Origin: Hyphomonadaceae bacterium
GTDB lineage: Bacteria > Pseudomonadota > Alphaproteobacteria > Caulobacterales > Aquidulcibacteraceae
DNA length: 64,000 nucleotides
Direction: 5' to 3'
Assembly (NCBI GenBank): GCA_016791445.1
Contig: JAEUMP010000007.1
Coordinates: 124,001 to 188,000 of the forward strand
The notes beneath the pieces were generated by a model. That model saw only the letters and a program-made list of their open reading frames with translations, made no database searches and had not been told where the DNA came from. Of the stretch, positions 29,278 through 36,077 are shown one piece after another (within the stretch, counting starts at the first letter, position 1; the number at the start of each line of letters is the position of its first letter). The position numbers and the translations under genes were made by a program.

Positions 29278-30257
29278 GCCAGCCGCTCCCACGCTTCAGC
29301 GGCTTTCGGCGCGAGCGCGCGCCCGCCGATCGGGCCCCACGCCGGCGCCTCGGTCCGCAAGGCCACGCGCAGCTTCGCCGAGCGCGCGCGCGGATTGGCG
29401 GCGAGTTCAAGCTCGCTCGGCGCGATGGATTTCTTGTGCGCAAGACGGAAGGACGGCGGACGGCCCGCGGGCCGTTCGGGCGCGTAACGCGATCCGCCGC
29501 CGCCGGCGCCCGCGCGCTCGACCATGAACGATTTCACGATCCTGTCCTCCAGAGAGTGGAAGGACACCACCACGAGTCGGCCTTCGGGTTTCAGTCTCGT
29601 TTCGGCCCCGGCGAGCGCGCGCTCGAGTTCGCCGAGTTCGTCGTTCACCAGCATGCGCAGGGCCTGGAAGGTCTTGGTGGCGGGGTGCGTGCGCGCGCCT
29701 TTCCGTCCGCCGAGCGCCTTTTCCACAAGATCCGCGAGCTGGCCGGTGGTGGCGACGGGCGCCTCGCGACGGGCCTCGACGATGGCGCGGGCGATGCGGC
29801 GGCTCTGCGTTTCCTCGCCGAGCGCCCAGATCGCGTCCGCCAGCGCCTCCTCGGGAAACTGCGCCACGACATCCGCCGCCGAGGGGCCCGACTTCGCCAT
29901 GCGCATGTCGAGCGGCGCATCGAAGCGGAAGGAAAAGCCCCGCTCCGGCTCGTCGAGCTGGAAGGAAGAGACGCCGAGATCGAGCGCCACCCCGTCCACG
30001 GACTCGGGCACGAGTGTTTCGAGATCGCCGAACCGCCCCTCGCGGGGCTCCAGCCGCCAGGGCGTCAGCCGCGCAAACGCCTGCGCGCGGGCGATGGCGT
30101 CGGGGTCGCGGTCGAGCGCGATGACCTTGCAGTCGGCGGCTTCCAGCAGCGCGCGCGTATAGCCGCCGCCGCCGAACGTCGCGTCGACGATCAAATCGCC
30201 GGCCTTGGGCGCCAGGGCCGCGACGGCTTCATGCAAAAGGACGGGCGCGTGGCTCAC
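29274..30257 (-). CDS. rsmH: 16S rRNA (cytosine1402-N4)-methyltransferase RsmH (MraW)
   Basis: RsmH methylates N4 of C1402 in the decoding centre of 16S rRNA with S-adenosylmethionine. The AdoMet-binding loop DATFGGGGYTRALLEAA is near the N-terminus, ALDLGVSSFQLDEPERGFSF is the family hallmark, and VVSFHSLEDRIVKSF lies in the C-terminal half. Length is 327 residues. The start is GTG, overlapping the mraZ stop by 4 nt (GTGA). Confidence 0.97.
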   Translation of the reverse strand: MSHAPVLLHEAVAALAPKAGDLIVDATFGGGGYTRALLEAADCKVIALDRDPDAIARAQAFARLTPWRLEPREGRFGDLETLVPESVDGVALDLGVSSFQLDEPERGFSFRFDAPLDMRMAKSGPSAADVVAQFPEEALADAIWALGEETQSRRIARAIVEARREAPVATTGQLADLVEKALGGRKGARTHPATKTFQALRMLVNDELGELERALAGAETRLKPEGRLVVVSFHSLEDRIVKSFMVERAGAGGGGSRYAPERPAGRPPSFRLAHKKSIAPSELELAANPRARSAKLRVALRTEAPAWGPIGGRALAPKAAEAWERLA

Positions 30258-30748
30258 TTGCCCGCCTCCGACGCGGCGCGGGCGAGCAGGGCGCGCTTCT
30301 CCGCGGCGCGGGCGCGGGCTTCGGCGGCGCGGGCCTCCAGCAGCGGCGGCGACCAGATCTCGAACCGGTCGGACAGCCCCACGAAGGCGGCCTTGCCGTT
30401 CAGCTGCGCGTGGGCCCGCAAATCTTCGGGGAGCGAGGCGCGGCCGGTCTCGTCCAGATCCAGCGCGCGCGCCTCGCCGAAGATGGCGTAGTCGAAATCG
30501 TCACGCAGATCGTCGAACTCGCCCCGGGCGGACAGCGCGGCCTGGTAGCGGGCGAGGAGAGCAGCATCCCCCGCTTCCAGCCACGGCCCCCGATAGGACG
30601 GCCAGACATAGACCCTGCCGCGCCCCTGTTCGGTCTCGGCCCCGCCCGTCAGCAGCGCGCGGAAAGGCGCGGGCACCGAGGCCCGTCCCTTCGCGTCCAC
30701 GCCGACAATGTGCGTGCCGATGAACACCCTCAGCGCCCCGAAATGCAT
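30254..30748 (-). CDS. mraZ: Transcriptional regulator MraZ
   Basis: MraZ is an AbrB-like DNA-binding protein that controls the dcw operon, of which it is the first gene. Two SpoVT/AbrB-type swapped-hairpin domains are visible: residues ~10-60 (GTHIVGVDAKGRASVPAPFRAL) and ~85-135 (ALDLDETGRASLPEDLRAHAQL). The C-terminal ~25 residues are a charged Ala/Arg/Glu-rich helix. At 164 residues it is slightly longer than E. coli MraZ (152). Four phased TGGG motifs lie 38-72 bp upstream of its start, consistent with autoregulation. Confidence 0.96.
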   Translation of the reverse strand: MHFGALRVFIGTHIVGVDAKGRASVPAPFRALLTGGAETEQGRGRVYVWPSYRGPWLEAGDAALLARYQAALSARGEFDDLRDDFDYAIFGEARALDLDETGRASLPEDLRAHAQLNGKAAFVGLSDRFEIWSPPLLEARAAEARARAAEKRALLARAASEAGK

Positions 30749-30785
30749 CGCCCCGACCCAGCCGTCTGGAGCAAGCGGCTCTATA

Positions 30786-30820
30786 TGGGCACAGATGGGA
30801 TCATTTGGGAAGAGATGGTC
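30786..30820 (+). promoter_or_regulatory. MraZ-type operator: TGGGN direct repeats every 10 bp
   Basis: TGGGC (30786), TGGGA (30796), TGGGA (30806) and a degenerate TGGTC (30816) are spaced exactly 10 bp apart with 5-bp spacers. E. coli MraZ is known to bind TGGGN repeats with 5-nt spacers near the mra promoter. Here they sit upstream of mraZ but are written on the strand opposite to its direction of transcription. Binding is inferred. Confidence 0.75.
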
Positions 30821-30848
30821 GCAGCACGGAATGGTTAAGGAAAAGCGA

Positions 30849-31013
30849 CCCCTCTCCCACCCGCGGGAGAGGGAAAGCTTCGAGCAGGGCGAGAAGCAGG
30901 GTGAGGGCCCGGTCTCTCAGGAGGAGTCCGGTTCGGCGCCACCGCGCCCTCACCCTGATCGCTTCGCGATCTGTCCCTCTCCCGCTCAGGCGCGGGAGAG
31001 GGGTAGAACCTCT
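30849..31013. repeat. Palindromic repeat, inverted pair A1 (no gene inside)
   Basis: The left unit (30849-30911) has a CTCTCCC/GGGAGAG hairpin, a second imperfect hairpin (AAGCTTCGAGC...GAGAAG) and the core CAGGGTGAGGGCC. The right unit (30943-31013) is the same in reverse: GCCCTCACCCTG, a GATCGCTTCGCGATC hairpin, then CCCTCTCCCGC...GCGGGAGAGGG. About 31 bp separate them. The arrangement is the same as the termini around the DUF559 gene at 43118-43598, but without a gene. The right end is 2 nt from the rlmJ start codon. Confidence 0.85.
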
Positions 31014-31015
31014 CC

Positions 31016-31855
31016 ATGAACTACCGGCACGCCTTCCACGCGGGGAACCATGCGGACGTGCTCAAGCACGTGTGCCTTTCGCTCGTCATCGATCACCTGA
31101 AGCACAAGGCGGCGCCCTTCGCGGTGATGGACACGCACGCAGGCCGCGGCGCCTATGCGCTCGACGGGCAGGAAGCGCAGCGCAGCCCGGAGTGGCGCGG
31201 CGGCGTCGGGCGGATCTGGGACTGGGCCAACGCGCCGGCGGCGATGGCGCCGTTCCTCGACGCGCTGCGCGGCGCCAATCCCGACGGCGAACTGCACGCC
31301 TATCCCGGCTCCCCGCTGATCGCGCTCGCGGGCATGCGCGAACAGGATCGCCTCATCGCATGCGAACTGCACCCAGAAGAGGCGGGCGTGCTGCGGCGGC
31401 GTCTGTCAGACGATCCGCGCGCGCAGGTGCATCAGCGCAACGGCTTTGAAGCGATGGGCGCACTGCTCCCCTTCACCGAACGGCGCGGCCTCGTGCTGAT
31501 CGATCCGCCCTACGAAGATCGCGACCACGAGACGATCCAGACCATCCGCGCGCTCCGCGCCGCGCTCGATCGCTTCGGCCACGGCGTTTACATGTGGTGG
31601 CGGCCTGTCAAAGACGTGCGCGAAACCGACATGGCCGATCAGGAGCTTTTCCACGGCCGCACGCTGAAGACCTTGCGCGTCGATCTCGCCGTAGACCGTG
31701 TCGATCCCGAAGGCCGGCTCGTCGCGTCGAGCGTGCTGATCGTCAATCCGCCTTATACGCTGGCGCCTGCGCTCGCGGAGTTGATGCCGGCGTTGAGTGA
31801 GCGTCTCGCGGCGACGCCGGCTGCGGGGTGGCGGATGGAGACGATGGGAGGTTGA
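31016..31855 (+). CDS. rlmJ: 23S rRNA (adenine2030-N6)-methyltransferase RlmJ
   Basis: RlmJ methylates A2030 of 23S rRNA. The family N-terminus MNYRHAFHAGNHADVLKHV is exact, the AdoMet site follows (AVMDTHAGRGAYAL), and the N6-adenine methylase motif DPPYEDRDHE (around residue 163) is present. Length is 279 residues. The start codon is directly after the A1 repeat, whose last hairpin (GAGAGG...CCTCTC) overlaps the ribosome binding region, so the repeat may affect expression. Confidence 0.95.
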   Translation: MNYRHAFHAGNHADVLKHVCLSLVIDHLKHKAAPFAVMDTHAGRGAYALDGQEAQRSPEWRGGVGRIWDWANAPAAMAPFLDALRGANPDGELHAYPGSPLIALAGMREQDRLIACELHPEEAGVLRRRLSDDPRAQVHQRNGFEAMGALLPFTERRGLVLIDPPYEDRDHETIQTIRALRAALDRFGHGVYMWWRPVKDVRETDMADQELFHGRTLKTLRVDLAVDRVDPEGRLVASSVLIVNPPYTLAPALAELMPALSERLAATPAAGWRMETMGG

Positions 31856-31884
31856 GACGCAATGAAACCGGCAGCGAGAGAGAC

Positions 31885-32058
31885 ATGAAACGAGCCATAG
31901 CAATCGTACTGTTGGCTGCATGGATGGCGATCATTGCGATCTGGCATTATGAGTTGGCGAGCGCTCGCCTCATCACCATCGCAATCGGCATTGTGGGTTT
32001 GGCTTCGATACTGCTCCTCGATATTCCATCCCTCCTCAAGGACAGGCGCAAGAACTGA
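31885..32058 (+). CDS. Small two-helix membrane protein (57 aa)
   Basis: A 57-residue protein, MKRAIAIVLLAAWMAIIAIW, with two hydrophobic helices separated by HYELASAR and a basic C-terminus SLLKDRRKN. It begins 30 nt after rlmJ on the same strand. GC content is lower than around it. The Shine-Dalgarno (GAGAGA) is weak. No family is recognised; the charge pattern (Lys/Arg at both ends) is that of a real membrane protein. Confidence 0.5.
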   Translation: MKRAIAIVLLAAWMAIIAIWHYELASARLITIAIGIVGLASILLLDIPSLLKDRRKN

Positions 32059-32096
32059 TACACGCGGCCAAGCGCTGGCGCGCCGAGTTGTCGCGC

Positions 32097-32183
32097 ACGT
32101 AGGGTGGATTGAGCGTAAGCGAAATCCGCCAAGGCGTCCGCCGTCTTGATGGTGGATTTCGCTGCGCTCCATCCACCCTACGT
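32097..32183. repeat. Dispersed palindromic repeat of the GTAGGGTGGAT type
   Basis: An inverted repeat: ACGTAGGGTGGATTGAGCG... on the left and ...CGCTCCATCCACCCTACGT on the right, with GCGAAATCC near the inner end of each arm. Sequences of this kind are common dispersed intergenic repeats in Proteobacteria. No coding potential is evident. Confidence 0.8.
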
Positions 32184-32226
32184 TTGCACCGGTCTCCGCG
32201 CGTTGGAGCGCGGCCTGTGCGCGTAT

Positions 32227-32295
32227 CGGAGCGGCGACGCCCTCGTCGCCGTGAGGTCTCCGGGAGGGGTAAGGCGACTGGGCGTTGCCGCTCCG
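32227..32295. repeat. Inverted repeat with 16-bp arms (one mismatch)
   Basis: CGGAGCGGCGACGCCC at 32227-32242 is matched in reverse by GGGCGTTGCCGCTCCG at 32280-32295. The 37-bp centre has its own G-rich stretch. It could fold as a terminator-like hairpin but lacks a T tract directly after it. Confidence 0.65.
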
Positions 32296-32328
32296 TACTT
32301 TCTGTCCAAATCGTCACTTGCACGCAAA

Positions 32329-32343
32329 GAACATATAGGGAAC
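32329..32343 (+). promoter_or_regulatory. LexA (SOS) box, GAAC-N7-GAAC
   Basis: GAACATATAGGGAAC fits exactly the alphaproteobacterial LexA operator (GTTC-N7-GTTC on the other strand). It is 29 bp upstream of an ATG/GTG pair preceded by GGAGG at 32365-32369. Neighbouring sequence is AT-richer than the surroundings, as in a promoter. Operator function is inferred. Confidence 0.6.
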
Positions 32344-32374
32344 ATCTGGCGCAGGTTTTTCAACGGAGGCTGAT

Positions 32375-32671
32375 GTGCTCGCGTTTCTGGTGGTTCTGGT
32401 TCTGACGGTCGGAGGGTTGCTCGCATGGCGGGCGGCGCCGGCGCGTCCTGTGACCGCCGTGGAGACGTGTGCGCCGCACGCCCGCCGTCGGAAGCTCTCG
32501 CGTGACGCCGCTGTCCGGCGCTCCCTCATTTATGCGTCGCGCGCGCCGGGTCTGTTGTGTGAGCGGGCCTTGGGATTCATCTCGCGTCGTGCACGCGGGC
32601 GGGTGTTGCGCCCCGCTCGTGATTTTGCATGTGCGCCAGACGCCGCGAGGTTTGCGCCCGCGCTCTGCTGA
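32375..32671 (+). CDS. Candidate SOS-controlled small membrane protein
   Basis: Reading from GTG 5 nt after GGAGG gives 98 residues: a transmembrane helix MLAFLVVLVLTVGGLLAW followed by an Arg/Ala/Pro-rich tail. The LexA box just upstream and the membrane helix recall the SOS-induced division inhibitor SidA of Caulobacter, a very short membrane protein, though no sequence homology is claimed. The distal two-thirds (from about residue 45) lies in what looks like a dispersed intergenic repeat, so the true product may be shorter or the frame accidental. An ATG two bases earlier encodes only 10 residues. Confidence 0.35.
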   Translation: MLAFLVVLVLTVGGLLAWRAAPARPVTAVETCAPHARRRKLSRDAAVRRSLIYASRAPGLLCERALGFISRRARGRVLRPARDFACAPDAARFAPALC

Positions 32672-32800
32672 GCGCCGTCGTCCATCGCTGTCCAACACGC
32701 CGTGGCGTCGTTCTCGAAAGAGACGATTCCGCGGGCGCCGGCGTATGTCTGTCGGCTCTCTCAACGCCCGATTGCCGGGGGCTTGGCACACATCGCCGGG

Positions 32801-32899
32801 GCCGGACCGCGCACCTCCCGGTGCGCATTCCGAAGCACGCGCCCGCGCCGGCGTCCGTCACGATCCGCCCATTGCGCACCGGGAGGTGCGCGGTCCGGC
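32801..32899. repeat. Palindromic repeat F1, perfect 27-bp inverted arms
   Basis: The arm 32801-32827 (beginning GCCGGACCGCGCACCTCC) is repeated exactly in reverse at 32873-32899. Each arm can also fold on itself around TGCGCACC. A related element with 20-bp perfect arms beginning CATGCCGGACCGCGCAGCTC occurs at 48691-48802, so this is a dispersed family. About 45 bp of unrelated sequence lies between the arms. Confidence 0.85.
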
Positions 32900-32973
32900 A
32901 TGAATGGCGCGTCTGGCCTTGCCCCCGAGCGACGGGCTGGCGGAGACGGACGGCGGGCGGCTAGTGTTCCCCC

Positions 32974-33594
32974 ATGAACTTCGAGAAATTCCTCGCCCTC
33001 ATCCAGCAGCCCGCCGTCTACCTCCCCGTCATCGGCGTCACCCTGCTCGCGCTCTTCCTCGCGAAGAAGCCGGCGACGGCGATCTATGTGGGGCTGATGC
33101 CGCTGATCAACTGGTCGTTCGCGGCGGTGCCGACCTTCGCCATCCCCGAGGCGCTCGGCGGCGGACAGCTCCAGCCGTTGGCGGTGGTGACGGGCCTCGT
33201 CCTCGTCGTGCGCGACTTCGCCCAGCGCGAGATCGGCCACCGCGTGCTCGCGGCGATGCTGATCGGGCTGCTCTTCTCGACGATGACCTCGTGGATCGTG
33301 GTGGTGTTCGCCTCGGGGGCGGCCTTCCTGATCAGCGAGCTGGTGGACTGGGCCGTCTACACCTTCACCAAGCGCCCGCTGTCGCAGCGCATCATGCTGT
33401 CCAGCGCGCTGTCGGCGCCGCTGGACCAGGTGGTCTTCATCTGGCTCGCCTCCTTCGTGGTGCCCGGCATCTTCGCATGGGGAACCATCCTGACCGGGAT
33501 CGTCTCCAAGCTCGCCGGCGCGGCGGTGGTGGCGTGGATCGTGGCGCAAAGGGAGAAGAAGGACGCGATCGCGGCCCCGGCCGCCGCCGGCTGA
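32974..33594 (+). CDS. VUT/YhhQ family transporter (probable queuosine precursor uptake)
   Basis: A 206-residue integral membrane protein with about six helices. The segment VVRDFAQREIGHRVLAAMLIG and the later ISELVDWAVYTFTKRPLSQRIMLSS are characteristic of the VUT family, which includes E. coli YhhQ, the transporter for the queuosine precursors preQ0/preQ1. A short charged tail (QREKKDAIAAPAAAG) ends the protein. No preQ1 riboswitch was seen upstream, where the F1 repeat lies. The gene stands alone. Confidence 0.85.
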   Translation: MNFEKFLALIQQPAVYLPVIGVTLLALFLAKKPATAIYVGLMPLINWSFAAVPTFAIPEALGGGQLQPLAVVTGLVLVVRDFAQREIGHRVLAAMLIGLLFSTMTSWIVVVFASGAAFLISELVDWAVYTFTKRPLSQRIMLSSALSAPLDQVVFIWLASFVVPGIFAWGTILTGIVSKLAGAAVVAWIVAQREKKDAIAAPAAAG

Positions 33595-33763
33595 AGCGCG
33601 CGGGCCCACCGAATCGCCTTGCGGGCAAGTGGTTTTTCGACCATAGCTGAGAATAACGCCGGCATGTCGCCGGCAGAGTGCGGACGTTCCGCGGCGTGCG
33701 GCGATACAAAGATCACCCCCGACATCCTTCGGACATGCTGACGAGCGACCATTCCAAGATGGC

Positions 33764-33789
33764 GCCGCGCGCGATCACTCGCGCGCGGC
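33764..33789 (+). promoter_or_regulatory. Perfect 11-bp stem hairpin in the leader of the cold-shock-domain gene
   Basis: GCCGCGCGCGA at 33764-33774 pairs perfectly with TCGCGCGCGGC at 33779-33789 around a TCAC loop. It lies 25 nt upstream of the start codon and leaves the GGGGAAGAGGA ribosome binding site free. It is not followed by a T tract, so it is not a typical terminator. A role in mRNA stability or temperature response is possible but unproven. Confidence 0.5.
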
Positions 33790-33814
33790 CTGATCCCGTT
33801 TGGGGAAGAGGACG

Positions 33815-34525
33815 ATGAGTTACGACGACGAGTTCGGCAACGACGACGATCACAACGACGATCGCAAGAAGGATCACGGCCGGGGCCGTCGTGACAAATC
33901 CGCAAGCGAAACCGACACCCCGCCGGACTTCGGCGGCGGCGGCGACCGTGGCGGCGGCTATCGCGGCGGCGGCGGTTACGGTGGTGATCGCGGCGGCGGC
34001 GGCGGATACCGCGGCGGCGGCGGTGGTTACGGCGGCGGCGGCGACCGTGGCGGCGGCGGTGGATACCGTGGCGGCGGCGGCGGCGGTTATGGCGGCGGCG
34101 GTGATCGTGGCGGCGGCGGCGGATATCGCGGCGGCGGCGGTGGCGGCTACGGCGGCGACCGGGGCGGCGGCGGCGGTTACGGTGGTGATCGCGGCGGCGG
34201 CGGCGGCTATCGCGGCGGCGGCGGCGGCGGTTATCGCGGCGGCGGCGGCGGCGGATACCGTGGCGGCGGCGGCGGCGGCTTCGACCGCGGCGAGCGCGCG
34301 CCCCTCGGCCCCGAGCAGACCGGCGTGGTGAAGTTCTTCAACGGCGCGCGCGGCTTCGGCTTCGTGACCCCCGATGACGGCGGCGCGGACGTCTTCGTCC
34401 ACATCTCCGCCGTCGAGCGCGCGGGCCTGCCCCCGCTCGAGGAAGGCCAGAAGATCTCCTTCCAGACCTTGCCCGACCCGAAGGGCAAAGGCCCCAAGGC
34501 GGTCAATCTGAAGATGGTCGACTAG
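33815..34525 (+). CDS. Cold-shock-domain protein with long RGG/GYGG low-complexity region
   Basis: The protein is about 236 residues. An acidic, charged N-terminus (MSYDDEFGNDDDHNDDRKKD) leads to a ~115-residue Gly/Arg/Tyr/Asp repeat region (GGYRGGGGGGYGGDRGGG-type units, about residues 44-156). A C-terminal cold-shock domain follows: TGVVKFFNGARGFGFVTPDD (RNP1) and DVFVHISAVERAG (RNP2), then GQKISFQ. Bacterial CspA proteins are ~70 residues and lack such a tail; RGG-box regions are typical of eukaryotic RNA-binding proteins. GAAGAGGA precedes the ATG. It presumably binds single-stranded RNA/DNA, and the low-complexity part may drive self-association. A terminator follows at 34556. Confidence 0.9.
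   Translation: MSYDDEFGNDDDHNDDRKKDHGRGRRDKSASETDTPPDFGGGGDRGGGYRGGGGYGGDRGGGGGYRGGGGGYGGGGDRGGGGGYRGGGGGGYGGGGDRGGGGGYRGGGGGGYGGDRGGGGGYGGDRGGGGGYRGGGGGGYRGGGGGGYRGGGGGGFDRGERAPLGPEQTGVVKFFNGARGFGFVTPDDGGADVFVHISAVERAGLPPLEEGQKISFQTLPDPKGKGPKAVNLKMVD
33942..34280 (+). repeat. Coding tandem repeat (GGCGGCGGC-rich)
   Basis: Imperfect tandem units built from GGCGGCGGC with interspersed TAC/TAT, CGT/CGC and GAC/GAT codons encode the Gly-rich region of the cold-shock-domain protein. Units vary from about 21 to 30 bp and stay in frame. Such a tract is prone to replication slippage, so length variation between strains is likely. Confidence 0.85.
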
Positions 34526-34555
34526 TCGGCTTCGCCTTCAGCGACTGAACAAAAG

Positions 34556-34588
34556 ACGGCCGGTTCCTCGCGGAGCCGGCCGTTCTTC
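34556..34588. terminator. Bidirectional intrinsic terminator
   Basis: ACGGCCGG (34556-34563) pairs with CCGGCCGT (34576-34583), extended inward by four more pairs around a TCGC loop. AAAA precedes and TTCTTCGTTT follows, so it can terminate both the cold-shock-domain gene and the convergent MATE gene. Confidence 0.85.
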
Positions 34589-34593
34589 GTTTC

Positions 34594-35970
34594 TCAGCTG
34601 CGCGCGGACCACGGCGTCACCCGGATCGCCAGCGCCGACCCGAGCCCCAGCACCGCCATCGCCACAGCGACCAGCGCAAACAGCGCCCACAGCGGCGCCT
34701 GCGCCTGCAGCAGGAACCAGCCGCCGATCGCCACCACCGCCAGACGCGCGCCCTGCGCGATGATCGGCCCCATCACCTTCCCCGCGCCCTGGGACGCGAA
34801 ATAGAGGCACAGCCCCAAACCGAAGAGCGGAAAGCCGAGCCCCGCCACGCGCAGATAGGTCCGCGTCACTTCCAGCACGCGCTCGTCGCTGACGAAGAGC
34901 CGCCCCCAGATGTCGGGCGCGATCATCACGAGGCCCGCGATCACGGCAAGCGCGCCCGTCGCCAGCGCGCCCGCCGTCCAGGCGACCTTGCGCGCCCGCG
35001 CCACATCGCCCGCCCCGATCGCTGCGCCGACCATGGGCACGCACGCGACGCCGACCGAAAACGCGATCGGAATCAGGAGAAACTCAAGCCGCGCGCCGAT
35101 GCCGTAGCCTGCCAGGGCCTCCGCGCCGAAGCGCGCGACGAGCGCCGTCACGATCATGATCGTCAGCACGGACTGGATCGGCGACAGCGTCGCCGGCAGG
35201 CCCACGCGCAGCACGTCCTTCAGGCGCGCGACTTCGAACTTGGCGGGATCGAGGTGCAGGCGCACGCGGCTCGTCGGCGCCCGCAGACGCAGGAGCAACA
35301 GGATCGCCGCCACGGTGAAGCCGACGACCTGTCCGGTCGCGACGCCCGCAATGCCGAGCCGTGGAAACGGCCCGACGCCAAGCCCGAGCGCGCCGCCCAC
35401 CGTGATCTGCAACAGCCCCGCGAGCAGCACGATCAGCGCCGGCCCCGCCATGTCGCCCGAGCCGCGCGACACCGACGCCAGACAGTTCGTCAGCCAGATC
35501 GCGAGAATGCCGAGCGCGGCCACATGCGCATACGTCACCGCCGCTTCGAGCGCTTCGCCCTTGCCGCCGAGCAGCGCGAAGATCGACGGCCCGGCGATCC
35601 AGATGATCACCGCAAAGCCGAGGCCCGCCACGAGACCGATGACCGCCGACGCAAGCGCAAGCCCTTCCGCGCGCGCCCTGTCGCCGGCGCCGAGCGCGCG
35701 ACTGACGGCGCCGGATATGCCCCCGCCCATCGCGCCCGCCGACATCATCTGCATCAGCATCACGACCGGAAATACCAGCGCCACGCCCGCCAGCGCCGGC
35801 ACGCCGAGGCGTCCGACATAAGCGGTTTCCGCAATGGTGATGATCGCCGCAGAACACAGCGCGATGAGATTGGGCGCCGACAACGAGACGAGCGTCTTGA
35901 GGATCGGGCCGTCCAGCAACACGTTGCCCGTGGGACGGCGCGGCGCGGCCTCGTCGATTGCGTTCGCCAT
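34594..35970 (-). CDS. MATE family efflux transporter
   Basis: A 458-residue polytopic protein of the multidrug and toxin extrusion (MATE) family, with about twelve helices in two pseudo-symmetric halves. Diagnostic segments include SAPNLIALCSAAIITIAETAYVGRLG (helix 1), a MGGGISGAVSRALGAGDRARAE loop and the second-half equivalents VPMVGAAIGAGDVARARK and GVGKVMGP-like ASQGAGKVMGPIIAQGAR. It would export drugs or metabolites using H+ or Na+. I start at MANAIDEAAP, an ATG preceded by GGGGA about 10 nt away; an upstream reading adds an unlikely 17 residues. The substrate cannot be inferred. Confidence 0.92.
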   Translation of the reverse strand: MANAIDEAAPRRPTGNVLLDGPILKTLVSLSAPNLIALCSAAIITIAETAYVGRLGVPALAGVALVFPVVMLMQMMSAGAMGGGISGAVSRALGAGDRARAEGLALASAVIGLVAGLGFAVIIWIAGPSIFALLGGKGEALEAAVTYAHVAALGILAIWLTNCLASVSRGSGDMAGPALIVLLAGLLQITVGGALGLGVGPFPRLGIAGVATGQVVGFTVAAILLLLRLRAPTSRVRLHLDPAKFEVARLKDVLRVGLPATLSPIQSVLTIMIVTALVARFGAEALAGYGIGARLEFLLIPIAFSVGVACVPMVGAAIGAGDVARARKVAWTAGALATGALAVIAGLVMIAPDIWGRLFVSDERVLEVTRTYLRVAGLGFPLFGLGLCLYFASQGAGKVMGPIIAQGARLAVVAIGGWFLLQAQAPLWALFALVAVAMAVLGLGSALAIRVTPWSARS

Positions 35971-36077
35971 GATCGATAAGGTCCCCGGCGCCCAGGGCGC
36001 GGAAAGCCCTTGTATGCACAAGCAACCCGTCTAGCGGCGCGCGCCTGCTGTCAATTCACGCCCGCTTACGCGTTCGA

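Noticed and set aside
32360..32791. 143-codon minus-strand frame in the repeat patch
   Set aside because: Composition resembles translated dispersed repeat; no ribosome binding site, and the LexA box and GGAGG read on the plus strand.
33942..34280. Regularly spaced repeats that might be a CRISPR array
   Set aside because: Units are short, in frame and coding, with no unique spacers and no cas genes nearby.
33713..34402. Poly-Ala/Val frame on the minus strand opposite the Gly-rich tract
   Set aside because: It is the complement of GGC repeats and has no start region or domain; the plus-strand frame ends in a genuine cold-shock domain.
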